Source: Ruminococcaceae bacterium FB2012
Lineage (GTDB): Bacteria > Bacillota > Clostridia > Oscillospirales > Ruminococcaceae
NCBI GenBank assembly: GCA_900104495.1
Contig: FMXS01000007.1
Span: forward strand, 152,844 to 216,843
Direction: 5' to 3'
Length of the DNA: 64,000 nucleotides
A model generated the notes under the pieces. It worked only from the letters and a program-made list of their open reading frames with translations. It ran no database searches and had not been told where the DNA came from. Of this stretch, positions 49,944-60,042 are shown piece after piece; positions within the stretch are counted from its first letter, which is position 1; every line of letters begins with the position of its first letter. Made by a program: the position numbers and the translations under genes.

Positions 49944-50759
49944 CTACCGTACCTGCGGCCAGGTGCTGTCCGGCCATTCGTCGGTGCCGGCAAGATTTTT
50001 GTAGCTGTCAATGACCACCGCAGTCTTTTCATCAACGGTACGCATAACATACTTCATATGATCTTCCGGGATAGCAACACATCCGCCCGAAAAAGGCTTT
50101 GCGGGTCCGAAGCAGTGCAGGAATATTGCAGAGCCAAGCCCCGGGGTGCCTTTTTCATTGTAACTGATGTTCAGACAATACTGATAGTGGTAGATATAAT
50201 CCTTGATATGCTCGCATTCATTAGTGTCAAGCTCGGGATAGTCTTTGATATTTACCAGTTCATTATAGTGGAATCCCTCACGGCCGTCACCTGACCAGTA
50301 GGTGCCGTCATCGGCTTTTGTATATGGCATCTTGCTGCCGGGATCATCAGCTATACCGAAGGCACGGTTGAAGTGGAATGTTCCGACAGGTGTTTTTGCG
50401 TCACCCTCTTTTGTTTTGCCGAGGCCGTTCTTTCCTATAAATCCCGGAGTGGTCATGACCATTTTCCAGCTGCCGTCACCCTGCTTTTCGTGGAGCGATA
50501 CCCAGGCATCGGTAGCATCTTCGCTGAATGCCGCAACCACAAACACCTGATCTGCGTTTTTAGCAGCATCAAGTTTGCTTACCCATTCGGGGGAATCCAC
50601 ACTGATAGCGCTGTAATCAGAGGAAGCCGCCCCTGATGAAACGGCTGTGCCGGCGGTGCTTGTATCTTTCGGTTCACTGCTCTGTGCGTCGTTCCCGCAG
50701 GAAGTCAGCATTGCCAGCATAAGCGTAAATGCAGCGAGCATAAAAACTCTTTTCCTCAT
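49944..50759 (-). CDS. L,D-transpeptidase (YkuD) lipoprotein
   Basis: 271 residues: lipobox LTSC, a Ser/Ala/Gly linker, then a YkuD catalytic domain (LGKTKEGDAKTPVGTFHFN, IFLHCFGPAKPFSGGCVAIPEDHM) with the catalytic Cys in SGGCVAI and His in FLHC. Such enzymes form 3-3 crosslinks in peptidoglycan or attach proteins to it. AAAGGA precedes the ATG at 50759; upstream in-frame ATGs lack good ribosome sites. Confidence 0.9.
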   Translation of the reverse strand: MRKRVFMLAAFTLMLAMLTSCGNDAQSSEPKDTSTAGTAVSSGAASSDYSAISVDSPEWVSKLDAAKNADQVFVVAAFSEDATDAWVSLHEKQGDGSWKMVMTTPGFIGKNGLGKTKEGDAKTPVGTFHFNRAFGIADDPGSKMPYTKADDGTYWSGDGREGFHYNELVNIKDYPELDTNECEHIKDYIYHYQYCLNISYNEKGTPGLGSAIFLHCFGPAKPFSGGCVAIPEDHMKYVMRTVDEKTAVVIDSYKNLAGTDEWPDSTWPQVR

Positions 50760-50808
50760 ATCATAATTCCTTTCTTTATCCTCAGACCGATCTATGACTT
50801 GCATTATC

Positions 50809-50837
50809 ATTATACCACAAGCAGCCCGAATTTTCAA
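50809..50837 (-). promoter_or_regulatory. Promoter of the L,D-transpeptidase gene
   Basis: Leftward TTGAAA-17-TATAAT. Confidence 0.7.
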
Positions 50838-51065
50838 GGCCTGTACTTCGTTTTTTATGACGGACAGCCCGTTGGAGATACATATTTCCGATCTGAGCGC
50901 GATCCGTTTTTATATTGGCGCTGCGGGGTGTGATATACCTTGAACATACTTTACACCGAATTCATCAAAATAAAAAAATATTGATCCGGTACCGCAATAT
51001 GCACAAATCATACTCTCCCGTATTGTGCCGAATATCAATGGGGACGACGCAATTGCCTGATATTA

Positions 51066-51094
51066 TTGCTTTTTGGATCCGTAAATGATATAAT
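51066..51094 (+). promoter_or_regulatory. Promoter of the clostripain-family gene
   Basis: TTGCTT-17-TATAAT, 40 bases before the start codon. Confidence 0.65.
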
Positions 51095-51134
51095 ATAGAC
51101 AGCAGAAAAATATCAGATAAAAGGAGTGATCTGT

Positions 51135-54104
51135 ATGACCGAAAAACTCGGAAAAGCAGCATCGGGAACGCTCGGAGTTCTTACGGCAGCGATGCTGACT
51201 GTATCATCCGTACCCGCGGTGTATGCTGCGGACGAAAAGGAGCAGCCCACCCGGACGGTAATGTTCTACTGTATGGGAGGTAACCTTGAAGAATCTTACG
51301 GCAGCGCAACAGGCAACCTTATCCAGGCTATGGAGTCAGAATACAATGAGGATCTCTCTTTCATTGTTCTGACAGGAAACACTAAAGAATGGACGATGCC
51401 TGCCGAATACCTTGAAGGTGCCGATTCGATATCCGGCAATGTTCTTCAGGTATGGGAGCTCAGGGGAAAACAGGATGGCGAAGAGCACGGCACTATGAAG
51501 CTTCTCGGCGGCGGTGATCTTTTTACAGAGAGCACGAAGCTGTATGAAAGCGAGACCCTCACTGATTTTGCGGACTATTGCTGTGAGAGCTACCCCTCCG
51601 ATCTTTACGATCTCATACTCTGGGGACACGGCGGCGGCCCGGCATACGGCTACGGCATGGATAAAGGAAAAAAGAGAATGCCCCTTGACGGTATCGACAA
51701 GGCGCTGGACAGCTCCGCTCTGATAAAAAGCGGGGGCCGTTTTGAGATCATAGACTTTGACTGCTGCCTTATGAGCAATGCTGAGATAATCACTACTCTC
51801 TGCGATCACGCCGAAAATTTCGTATGCGCTGCCGAAACGGAGTATTCAGTCGGACAGTACTACACAGGCTGGCTCGATGCCGTTAAACGGGACCCCGATA
51901 TGAGCGGCTACGATATAGGCAGGAAGATAGTTGATGACTTTACCGACTTCTATACCGACTATGAGGAGCGTACCGATCTTTCAACTCTCTCCGTCATAAG
52001 CTCGGACAACTTCCGAAGCCGCCTGCTGCCTTGCCTTAACAGACTTGCGGATATTCTTGTCAGCGAGATCAGGGACAAAAACGCAGATATGGGGCTCTAT
52101 GAGTATTATGACGAGATATGGTCATCCCGCGGGGCATACAACTACAGCGTGGGCGACTATGACCTGATCGATCTCGGCGGATTCACCGAAGCGCTGGGCT
52201 GTATCCAGAATGAAAAGGAAGGCATCTCTCAGAAACAGCGCTCCGGTCTTGCAAACAAGTATACCGAAACGGCTTCGGCTATTGTAAGCATACTCTCGGA
52301 CGATGACAACAGCGGTGACGATGTCATCCATTGCGGCAGTGCCAACGCTCCTGAAAAGGCAGCTGACGATTGGAACCTTCGCTGCGGGGACGGTTCTTTC
52401 ACAAGGACGGGCAGCAGCTCCGGGCTTCAGACGATAAGCGGACTCAGTATTTTCTTCCCGTCCTTTGACAGCACCAGCGCATACGATTACATTAATGCCA
52501 TGAACTCGGTAACGGAGAATATGACGGAGGGCCCCGAAAGAACCTTCCTCGAAAAGCATATGAAAACAGCTCTGTACTATTCACTGGTGCAGTGCCTGAA
52601 CTCCGCCGCAGACAATATGGCCGCATTGGGCGAATATGCCGGATCGTATGAGGAGCTTGCGGAATGGCTCGAAGAATCCGATTATGAAGCATTGGTGAAC
52701 TGCCTTGTTTCCCTCGGGGAGTTCACTTCCGAAGATGAAGCCGAGAAATATCTTTCCGATGCTGCTGATCTGATCATCAAAAGCCTGCTCTCGCTGAACA
52801 ACATAACCGCCAGGCAGATACGCGGCGGCAACGGCGAGCTGCTGGGTTATCAGCTGACTTCAGAGGGAGTTTCCTATTCTCCCATTCACAGGATCCTTTG
52901 CGATATGCGTCTGAGCACAGACCCTAAAGGTCTCGGAGTAAATCAGTATTATATGTTCAGGGACTACGAGTTTTTTATGTTTGAAGTATATTTCCCCGAC
53001 GGCTTTGATTTCTTCCCCGCCAAGAGTTTCTGGGAGGCCGAACGTTCGCGCTATATAACCGATTTTTATGACAGCGAGGATGTCCTCGAGGAAAGGGACT
53101 ATGCTGACAGCGTCCGGAAATGGAACATAGATACCGTTCCCGAGCCGGAATGTGCTGCGGTCTATGACTGCGACGGCAATGTGCATATCGGACTGATAAT
53201 TTATACCAACGAGGATAAGACCGAGGCTTATATCCCCATTGCTGTGCTTGTCGGGCTCCGTGAAACTTATCTTTATTATCTGTACGTTGAGCAGACGGAC
53301 GACGGGTGGAAGATACTTGGTCTCTCGGAGAACACCGCGCCCGATGCCGAACGCAGATATGTTCCCATGGACAGCATAACCACAGACCCTGATATGCCGA
53401 CCCTCTATTCACCTGCGGCATATCTGACCGATGCCGTTTACTATAGAAAGCAGCTGCTGCCTTCAAGCAAAATGGTCGAAATAGCTGTTGACAAGGAAAA
53501 CTGGGGCATCACTGTTTCGACGGATATTCCCGACGGTGAGCTTCGGCAGTTTTTCCGCATTGCGAATATTTTCGGGAGCAATACCGACATCTCAGATATC
53601 ATTGCCGAGGCTGACAGGGCTGCCGAAGAGGGCGACTTCCTCACAGACATAGACAGCGCCGGGATAACCGTTGCCGAAGCAGTCTGTGACGGCTCGGAAC
53701 AGCATCCGGCTGTAACTGTGACCGTCGGCAGAACGGTACTGACAGAAGGTACTGATTTCCGGGTGGTCTATGACGGAAGCATTGAAGCGGGAGAAGCCCA
53801 GCTGATGGTCATCGGCACAGGAAAATACACCGGGACAAAAACCGCTGCCTATACAATTGAAAAGGCGGAGGAGACATCTTCGGAAAGTGACTCCGAGGAT
53901 GAAAGCTCCTCTGAACCCGAGGACGACAGCACTGAAACCTCCGACCGCGAGACGGACAGCGCCTTGGATCCGACCTCCGAAACAGACAGCTCCGCTCCCA
54001 AGAAAACCGATAACACCTCCAATCCGGCAACGGGCTCAGTCTCGTTTATCGGAATAGCTGTCCTTGCTGCGACCGGACTTGTAACGTTGAGAAAAAGAAA
54101 ATAA
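51135..54104 (+). CDS. Clostripain-family (C11) surface protease with sorting-type anchor
   Basis: 989 residues. Signal peptide, then the caspase-like C11 fold: VMFYCMGGNLEE, catalytic His165 in LILWGHGGG and catalytic Cys near 211 in IDFDCCLMSNAE. The middle is helical and beta-rich without a known domain; an Ig-like module (VTVGRTVLTEGTDFRVVYDG) precedes an acidic Ser/Glu linker. The end NPATG, a hydrophobic helix and RKRK form a sortase-type signal. Clostripains cut after Arg or Lys. The ATG at 51135 has AAGGAG at eight bases. Confidence 0.92.
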   Translation: MTEKLGKAASGTLGVLTAAMLTVSSVPAVYAADEKEQPTRTVMFYCMGGNLEESYGSATGNLIQAMESEYNEDLSFIVLTGNTKEWTMPAEYLEGADSISGNVLQVWELRGKQDGEEHGTMKLLGGGDLFTESTKLYESETLTDFADYCCESYPSDLYDLILWGHGGGPAYGYGMDKGKKRMPLDGIDKALDSSALIKSGGRFEIIDFDCCLMSNAEIITTLCDHAENFVCAAETEYSVGQYYTGWLDAVKRDPDMSGYDIGRKIVDDFTDFYTDYEERTDLSTLSVISSDNFRSRLLPCLNRLADILVSEIRDKNADMGLYEYYDEIWSSRGAYNYSVGDYDLIDLGGFTEALGCIQNEKEGISQKQRSGLANKYTETASAIVSILSDDDNSGDDVIHCGSANAPEKAADDWNLRCGDGSFTRTGSSSGLQTISGLSIFFPSFDSTSAYDYINAMNSVTENMTEGPERTFLEKHMKTALYYSLVQCLNSAADNMAALGEYAGSYEELAEWLEESDYEALVNCLVSLGEFTSEDEAEKYLSDAADLIIKSLLSLNNITARQIRGGNGELLGYQLTSEGVSYSPIHRILCDMRLSTDPKGLGVNQYYMFRDYEFFMFEVYFPDGFDFFPAKSFWEAERSRYITDFYDSEDVLEERDYADSVRKWNIDTVPEPECAAVYDCDGNVHIGLIIYTNEDKTEAYIPIAVLVGLRETYLYYLYVEQTDDGWKILGLSENTAPDAERRYVPMDSITTDPDMPTLYSPAAYLTDAVYYRKQLLPSSKMVEIAVDKENWGITVSTDIPDGELRQFFRIANIFGSNTDISDIIAEADRAAEEGDFLTDIDSAGITVAEAVCDGSEQHPAVTVTVGRTVLTEGTDFRVVYDGSIEAGEAQLMVIGTGKYTGTKTAAYTIEKAEETSSESDSEDESSSEPEDDSTETSDRETDSALDPTSETDSSAPKKTDNTSNPATGSVSFIGIAVLAATGLVTLRKRK

Positions 54105-54191
54105 GCGAAACGGAGCCATTCATTGCAAAGGTCATTCATCATAATCACAGATTGCTCCGGGAGAGATCCGGATCATACTCAGTTCCCGTTA

Positions 54192-54244
54192 CCTATAACC
54201 CCTGCCGCTATCAAAGCTGATGTGATCCCGGCAGGGGTATAGCT
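54192..54244. terminator. Hairpin between clostripain-family gene and broken permease
   Basis: CTATAACCCCTGCCG and CGGCAGGGGTATAG arms with a 21-base loop; short T runs. Confidence 0.6.
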
Positions 54245-54258
54245 GTGCTTTTTATGTG

Positions 54259-54987
54259 TTATTCTCTGTTTTTCAGCACCTCTGCGGGGGTGATCTTTGA
54301 GATCTTTCTCACAAGCAGTTTGTTTATCACAAGGTAAACCAGCATCATCACGCAGTAGAGCAGGATATATGCATACCATTGATATGATGTGTCCATACAG
54401 CAGGCGACATTTGCGACGAAGGACGGATAGATAAGATCAATGATGAACTTTGCTGCGGGGATAACTGCAAGTCCGCCGAAGGCAACAACGATAAGGTTGC
54501 CGATTAAGCAGAGGCTGCGTATCTCCTTCGGACGGTAGCCGAAGATCTTGATCAGCGAGATGCCGAAGCACGAACGGTCGATCATAACGCTCATCATAAG
54601 ATACATCACCACGCAGAAGATGACCGAGCCCGCGATCAGCAGCATTGCGATGAACGAGGACATCTGATCTATGAAACCTCCGACTGAACGCCTGTGTCGG
54701 AAAGCTTGCGAAGCGGTGCATCATAGTCGGGAACTGTTCCAAGACCGACTATCTCGAACTGGGTGCCGCCCGCGGTTATCTTATCTCCCACATCATAGCC
54801 GTTGACCTCGGCAAAGCGGCTCTCGACAAGTGCCTCGCCCTTGCTCTGCGCAGCCCTTCCCTCGGTGACTTGGATAAGGTCGTTCTTCTCCCTGTTTTTG
54901 AAAAGGCGCAGCACCTTGCCGTCATCGGCGGGCATATCGGTGCTGAACTGCTCCTCGATAACGCAGCCGCCCTCGGAAATAATAATT
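54259..54987 (-). pseudogene. Broken FtsX-type ABC transporter permease
   Basis: The 3' part (54259-54663) encodes the last three helices of an FtsX-like permease (KIFGYRPKEIRSLCLIGN, VRKISKITPAEVLKNRE). The 5' remnant (54669 to about 54987) encodes part of the extracellular domain (RLFKNREKNDLIQVTEGRAA, ESRFAEVNGYDVGDKITAGG) in another frame. A one-base loss near 54665 separates them, and the true 5' end of the gene is missing. A MITE-like element lies close to the truncation. Confidence 0.75.
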
Positions 54988-55082
54988 GAAAACAACCCTT
55001 TGAATACAGCACAAAAAGCGCACATCCCGGATGTGCGCTTTTTCGGGGTTTATATATGACAGGAACAATGAAGAATGCTTTT

Positions 55083-55256
55083 AGGCAATACCGCACAACC
55101 CCTGTGCGTCAGATACGAAGTCAGATTTTTCGTCAGAGTGCATAAATTCGACGCAGGCGGGCTGGCGCCCGGCAAGGAGAATTTGTGTACTATGACGGAA
55201 AATATGCAAGTATATGACGTGCAGAGGCGTTAGCCGCGGGTTGTGCGGTGTTGCCT
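55083..55256. mobile_element. MITE-like element with 19-bp terminal inverted repeats
   Basis: AGGCAATACCGCACAACCC at the left end and GGGTTGTGCGGTGTTGCCT at the right differ from perfect complementarity by one base. The 136-base interior has no ORF. The right end abuts the stop codon of the alcohol dehydrogenase gene. No transposase is present. Confidence 0.65.
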
Positions 55257-55259
55257 TTA

Positions 55260-56438
55260 TTACAGTTCGGCTCTTGCGGCGATCCTGTATATCTCCGCAA
55301 TATCGTCTGAGGACAGTCTTACAAAGCCGTAGGTCCTGCCGTCACCGAGACCGAATTTTTCAACGAGCGCGGGAATATCCTCTTCTTTAGCGCCAAGCTC
55401 CCTGAAGTTTATGGGCATACCGATGCCGTGCAGGAAGCTCCTGAACCTCCTGATGCCCTCAAGAGCAGTAGTTTCGGGAGATTCAAAATTCATCTGACAG
55501 CCGAACACCCTCGTTGCCATCTGGCAGAAGCGCATTACGTTGTGCTTGTACACGAACTCCATCCACGCGGGCATGATGACTGCAAGCCCTGCACCGTGAG
55601 CGCAGTCATAGAGTGCGGAAAGCTCGTGCTCGATGCCGTGGGAGTTCCAGTCCTGATCTCTGCCGACTCCGACGATGTTAGTGTGTGCCACAGTCCCCGC
55701 CCACATAATGTTTGCTCTTGCGTCGTAGTTGTCGGGATCGGCGATAACGCGGGGAGTCTCCTTGACCATCGTAAGAAGAACGGCCTCGCAGAGACGGTCG
55801 GTTATCTCGACTTCTGTGGTGTTGGTGAAGTATCTCTCGAATACATGCGCCATTATATCAGTCGCACCGCAGGCGGTCTGATAAGAAGGAAGGGTCTGCG
55901 TCAGCTCGGGGTTCATTATTGAGAACCTCGGGCGGAGCACATCAGAGCCGGTTCCTCGCTTGAGCATACCCTCCTCCTTGGTGATAACCGAATTTCCCGA
56001 GCCCTCACTGCCTGCCGCTGCGATAGTCAGGACTGTCGCAACGGGGAGCGCCTCAGTCGCGTGTTTACCGCTGTAAAAATCCCAGAAATCGCCGTCATAG
56101 GGCACGCCGATAGCGATAGCCTTTGATGAGTCGATAGTCGAGCCGCCGCCTACCGCAAGGATGAAGTCAACACCCTCGCTCCTGCAAAGATCGATGCCCT
56201 TATAGACCAGAGTATCACGGGGATTGGGCTGAACTCCGCCCAGCTCAGCGAACGCAACACCGTTCTCGGTGAGAGATCTCTTCACTCTGTCGAGCAGTCC
56301 CGAGCGTACCACCGAGCCTCCGCCGTAGTGGATGAGCACCTTTGTTCCGCCGTACTTCTTAACGTATCTGCCGGTCTCGTCCTCTCTTCCTTTGCCGAAC
56401 ACAAATTCCGTCGGGCTGTAAAAATTGAAATTATTCAT
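55260..56438 (-). CDS. Iron-containing alcohol dehydrogenase (BdhA-like)
   Basis: 392 residues. NADPH-dependent reduction of aldehydes or ketones. Marks: FVFGKGREDETGRYVKKYG, GGVQPNPRDTLV, AVGGGSTIDSSKAIAIG (nucleotide-binding) and the metal site residues in ATDIMAHVFERYF and HGIEHELSALYDCAHGAGLAV. Ends TAA, with the MITE-like element directly after it. It is the last gene of a cluster with an SDR and an epimerase-like gene under an AraC regulator. Confidence 0.93.
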   Translation of the reverse strand: MNNFNFYSPTEFVFGKGREDETGRYVKKYGGTKVLIHYGGGSVVRSGLLDRVKRSLTENGVAFAELGGVQPNPRDTLVYKGIDLCRSEGVDFILAVGGGSTIDSSKAIAIGVPYDGDFWDFYSGKHATEALPVATVLTIAAAGSEGSGNSVITKEEGMLKRGTGSDVLRPRFSIMNPELTQTLPSYQTACGATDIMAHVFERYFTNTTEVEITDRLCEAVLLTMVKETPRVIADPDNYDARANIMWAGTVAHTNIVGVGRDQDWNSHGIEHELSALYDCAHGAGLAVIMPAWMEFVYKHNVMRFCQMATRVFGCQMNFESPETTALEGIRRFRSFLHGIGMPINFRELGAKEEDIPALVEKFGLGDGRTYGFVRLSSDDIAEIYRIAARAEL

Positions 56439-56453
56439 ATAGCTTTATCCTCC

Positions 56454-57215
56454 TTAAAGTCCTATTGAACCTGTGTATACGGGAATGTCGCTCTCGGCCT
56501 TCTTTACGGCCTCCGCGAGAGTCATCCCGTGGAAATATCCCGCCGCGAAGTTTCTTCCCGAGCGCTTATCGTCGATGAATGCCCCGACCACCACGCCCGG
56601 CAGCGAGCTTTCGGGTGCATTGGGAGCGTGAGGCCCGCCGAGGTCGGTCCTGCACCAGCCCGGGTCCGTTATATTTATGCAGACATCCGTGCCGTTGTAT
56701 TTCGAGGCAAGATCCATCGTTACCTTATCGAGCGCCGCCTTGCTTGCCGAATAGCCTGCCTGCTCCGGCTCAAGACGTATGCCGCTTGTGGTATTCACTA
56801 TCCGCCCGAAGCCCTGTGCTTCCATTTTTGGCAGGAAGTGATAGGTTATCATCATCGGAGCTATGGTGTTGATCTTAAAGCTCCTGTCGTAATCCTCCGC
56901 AGGGGTGCTGAGGTAATCCGTCCTGTACGCGACCTGTACGCCCGCATTGTTCAGCACGATATCCACCCTAACACCGAGGGCATCTATCTCTTTGAGCATC
57001 TTCTCCACCTGAGCCGTATCGGAGAATTCAGCGCCCACTGCATAAGCCTGAACTCCCAGAGCTTTGACCTCTGCGAGAGCTTTGCCGCAGTGCTCCGCCG
57101 TTCTGCCCTGGAGTATCAGATTGCAGCCCTGCTCCGCCATAAACAGCGCAGCTCCGTATCCTATACCTCTGGCCGCCCCCGTGATGAGCGCCCAGCGTCC
57201 TCTTACATCAACCAT
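56454..57215 (-). CDS. Short-chain dehydrogenase/reductase
   Basis: 253 residues. Rossmann glycine motif LITGAARGIGYGAALF, NNAG in VLNNAGVQVAY and the catalytic tetrad in TSGIRLEPEQAGYSASKAALD (Tyr-x3-Lys). AAAGGAGG precedes the ATG at 57215, which overlaps the upstream epimerase gene by eight bases. The substrate is unknown. Confidence 0.92.
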   Translation of the reverse strand: MVDVRGRWALITGAARGIGYGAALFMAEQGCNLILQGRTAEHCGKALAEVKALGVQAYAVGAEFSDTAQVEKMLKEIDALGVRVDIVLNNAGVQVAYRTDYLSTPAEDYDRSFKINTIAPMMITYHFLPKMEAQGFGRIVNTTSGIRLEPEQAGYSASKAALDKVTMDLASKYNGTDVCINITDPGWCRTDLGGPHAPNAPESSLPGVVVGAFIDDKRSGRNFAAGYFHGMTLAEAVKKAESDIPVYTGSIGL

Positions 57216-58227
57216 ACATAGCCTCCTTTGCTTTTTCAAGCGTTTCAATGACCTTATCGCACCAGGCATCGAATTCCTTGTCCTCGTTCTGAAACTCGGG
57301 GTGCGCCAGAATGTATTTCACCGTGCGTTTTATGCCCTCCTCAGCGCTGATCTCCGCCTTGAAATCCGGCACCAGAGATCTGAGCTTGGAGTTGTCGAAC
57401 CAAACGGTGTTGGACTTATCGCCCGTAAGGCTTCCCGTGAAGTCGTAGCCTTTGCCCATTTCCGCAAGCATCTGCGAGGACACATAGTAAGGTTTGAGCT
57501 CTGTGCCGAGTGCGTCCGCGATAGCTTGGTAGATCCTGTTCCAGCTGACGGACTCGTCCGAGGTGATATGGAATGCCTCGCCGACGGCCTTCGGATTGCC
57601 GATGAGCCCGACGAAGCCCTTGGCGAAGTCGCTGTTGTGCGTGACAGTCCAGAGGGAGCTTCCGTCGCCGTGGATGATGACGGGCTTGCCGTCCATAATG
57701 CGCTTTACGACCTGCCAGCTGCCGCCGCTGCCGTGTACTCCGAGGGGAACGCTCCGCTCATCGTAGGTGTGGCTCGGACGGACTACCGTCACCGGGAATC
57801 CGTCCCTGCGGTAAGCCTCGAAGAGAAGTTCCTCGCAGGCTTTCTTGTTTCGGGAATACTCCCAGTAGGGGTTCTCGAGGGGCGTTTCTTCCGTGATGAT
57901 GTGGCTCCTCGGAGGCTTCTGATAAGCCGACGCCGAGCTTATGTAGATATACTGCTTGGTCCTGCCGCTGAACAGCATTATATCACGCTCGATCTGCGCC
58001 GGAACGAAACCGATGAATTCTCCCACGCAGTCGAATTCCGTATCTCCGAGTTTTTCAAGCACATCGGCCTCGTTGCTGATGTCGGCCGTGATCGTCTTTA
58101 CGTTCTCGGGAAGCTCGGCGCTTCTGTTTCCGCGGTTCAGAAGCCAAAGCTCGTCTCCGCGCTGTGCCAGCAGTCTTGTTATCGCCATACTGATCGTTCC
58201 GGTGCCGCCCACGAATAATATCTTCAT
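57208..58227 (-). CDS. NAD-dependent epimerase/dehydratase-like protein
   Basis: 339 residues of the extended SDR family: FVGGTGTISMAITRLLAQRG at the N-terminus, YISSASAYQKPPRSHIITE, and NKKACEELLFEAY in place of the usual YxxxK region. Could act on a nucleotide sugar or flavonoid-type compound. GGAGGAG precedes the ATG. First of three coupled oxidoreductase genes. Confidence 0.88.
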   Translation of the reverse strand: MKILFVGGTGTISMAITRLLAQRGDELWLLNRGNRSAELPENVKTITADISNEADVLEKLGDTEFDCVGEFIGFVPAQIERDIMLFSGRTKQYIYISSASAYQKPPRSHIITEETPLENPYWEYSRNKKACEELLFEAYRRDGFPVTVVRPSHTYDERSVPLGVHGSGGSWQVVKRIMDGKPVIIHGDGSSLWTVTHNSDFAKGFVGLIGNPKAVGEAFHITSDESVSWNRIYQAIADALGTELKPYYVSSQMLAEMGKGYDFTGSLTGDKSNTVWFDNSKLRSLVPDFKAEISAEEGIKRTVKYILAHPEFQNEDKEFDAWCDKVIETLEKAKEAMYG

Positions 58228-58272
58228 ACTGCTCCTCCTTGCAAAATCATTTCAAACATATCCGATGTTTTC

Positions 58273-58301
58273 AGCATACCATGTTTGCTCTGTTAATGCA
58301 A
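58273..58301 (-). promoter_or_regulatory. Promoter of the epimerase-SDR-alcohol dehydrogenase operon
   Basis: Leftward TTGCAT-17-TATGCT. The -10 TATGCT also occurs in the promoter of the AraC gene upstream. Confidence 0.65.
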
Positions 58302-58360
58302 CAGCAGTCGGGAAGTTTTAGAGATTTATTCTATTTTTGCGTTCAAAGCTCATACTATTG

Positions 58361-59251
58361 TCAGCCCTGATCGGATCCTGCGGAAAGTCTTTTCCGGAGC
58401 CTCAGCTGTTTGGGGGTGAGCCCCCTGTGCTTTTTGAAGCAGCGTATGAAATGACTGCAGTCCGAGAAGCCCGTGTGCTGACTGATATAGTTCAGGTCGT
58501 GGTCGGTGAACAGCAGATACTCTTCCGCCTTGAAGATCCTCATCCGCTCGATGTACTCCTTGCAGGTCAGACCGTACTGCTCCTTGAACTTTGCCGCGAA
58601 GCCGGAATAGCTCATGTGGCATTTCTGCGCGATCTCCGTAACGCGGATATTCTCTTCAAGACGGCTGTCGATATACTCCGCGATATTCTCTATCCCGTAG
58701 ATATCCGCCGAGCTCACCGGGCATCCGTTTATATCCAGCCCCTGTGAGATCCACAGCCTTACGATCCCGAAAACAAGCATATATATCCGCGATCTCAGCA
58801 TAATATCTCTGCCGAAAAGATACTGCTCCGTTTCTCGCACACAGCCGGAGAAGATGTCCTCACAGCAAAGCTTTGCGGCCTTCTCAGTTTTGAAATGCAC
58901 GGGCATACCTTTCGATTTTGCATACTTGAAAATAGCTGTCACTGACGGCGCATAGGATGATGTGTTCGGGAATTTCACAGGATCGAATTTGATCCCCGCA
59001 AAGATCACGGGCTTGCCGTCCGCCGAAAAAATTGAATGTACCGCTGACGGGAAAAAAAGCATAAGCTCTCCGCCCGATACAGTGTAATGCTGACCGTCGC
59101 AGATGATGTGAGCCCTGCCGTCAAGCACATAAATGAACTCGGCAAAATAGTGCCAGTGCTGCTTGACCGGGAAGGCAAGCTTCTCCGAATCGAACATAAA
59201 GGCTTCGATGGGGAAATTCAAGCTGTCCTGCTTTTCAAAAAGAGAACTCAT
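58361..59251 (-). CDS. AraC-family regulator of the oxidoreductase operon
   Basis: 296 residues: cupin-like N-terminal domain (VKQHWHYFAEFIYVLDGRAHI, GGELMLFFPSAVHSIF) and C-terminal helix-turn-helix pair (IRVTEIAQKCHMSYSGFAAKF; NYISQHTGFSDCSHFIRCF). Upstream of the epimerase operon on the same strand, it is likely its regulator. The ATG at 59251 has AAAGGA at seven bases. Confidence 0.9.
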   Translation of the reverse strand: MSSLFEKQDSLNFPIEAFMFDSEKLAFPVKQHWHYFAEFIYVLDGRAHIICDGQHYTVSGGELMLFFPSAVHSIFSADGKPVIFAGIKFDPVKFPNTSSYAPSVTAIFKYAKSKGMPVHFKTEKAAKLCCEDIFSGCVRETEQYLFGRDIMLRSRIYMLVFGIVRLWISQGLDINGCPVSSADIYGIENIAEYIDSRLEENIRVTEIAQKCHMSYSGFAAKFKEQYGLTCKEYIERMRIFKAEEYLLFTDHDLNYISQHTGFSDCSHFIRCFKKHRGLTPKQLRLRKRLSAGSDQG

Positions 59252-59290
59252 AGCTTTTTCCTTTCTCTGGAAATAGATTTGTACAATTAC

Positions 59291-59319
59291 AGCATACCAC
59301 ATTTACCCGATAAAATCAA
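59291..59319 (-). promoter_or_regulatory. Promoter of the AraC gene
   Basis: Leftward TTGATT-17-TATGCT. Confidence 0.6.
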
Positions 59320-60042
59320 TATGAATCTGCACCGTTTCATAAATAAAGATCCTTTTCGACGCAAAAAGCGCCCGCACTATCCGCAAGCTGACTCCGAATG
59401 ATGCATACAATCTGCTGGAGATGCTTGAAAAAGGATGCAGGTGCGTCCCAGTCATCTTGAGGGCATGAAGAGGCTCGGCAGACAGATCATCTGTGCGGGC
59501 GGTCTGCTTGACGACGACACAACGCTCACACGTTCGTTACGGGCGGCCTCTCGCTCGGCTATGAGACGTTCCCGCTGTGCAATAGCATCCTCGGGATGCC
59601 TCCATGCGATATTGCCCGAAAGATGCTTTAACAGATGCGCCCTGCAGTTCTTGAACTCGTCCCCGATAAAGCCTAAATTCAGCAGAAAAACACGAAAGCT
59701 GTACCGCATATTATCTGAATAATAAAAGGGCTTGTACAAGTGTACAAGATGCATTTGTCCTGATCGGAGGATCGATTCCGATGCAGGAATGACAGAACGA
59801 ATAATTCACAGGAACACAGGCTTTGGCCTGGGAAAAAGCGTTGACATCTTAGGATGGATATGCTATAATCGAAGAGAAAAAAGCAAATAACACTATATGA
59901 ATCCTTCGGTAACGGTTTCAAACGTACTAAACACAATTTCCGATTTGTTAGCTTCTTGGTTAAATAATACATTTCCAAATTAATGGAGTGTGTATCATCA
60001 TATAATTCTTATCTATATCCTGATGAATAAGGAGGTAATAAT
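59303..60042. other. Sparse region with one possible gene remnant
   Basis: A leftward frame at 59452-59754 encodes FKNCRAHLLKHLSGNIAWRH and AIAQRERLIAEREAARNERV, which looks like part of a small mobile-element accessory protein; it lacks a ribosome site. The rest holds the promoter of the downstream lipoprotein. Nothing else is supported. Confidence 0.4.
59841..59869 (+). promoter_or_regulatory. Promoter upstream of a small lipoprotein gene
   Basis: TTGACA-17-TATAAT perfect consensus; the following 170 bases form a long untranslated leader. Confidence 0.75.

Noticed and set aside
59452..59754. Transposase gene
   Set aside because: The frame lacks a ribosome site and catalytic motifs; it is listed only as a possible remnant.
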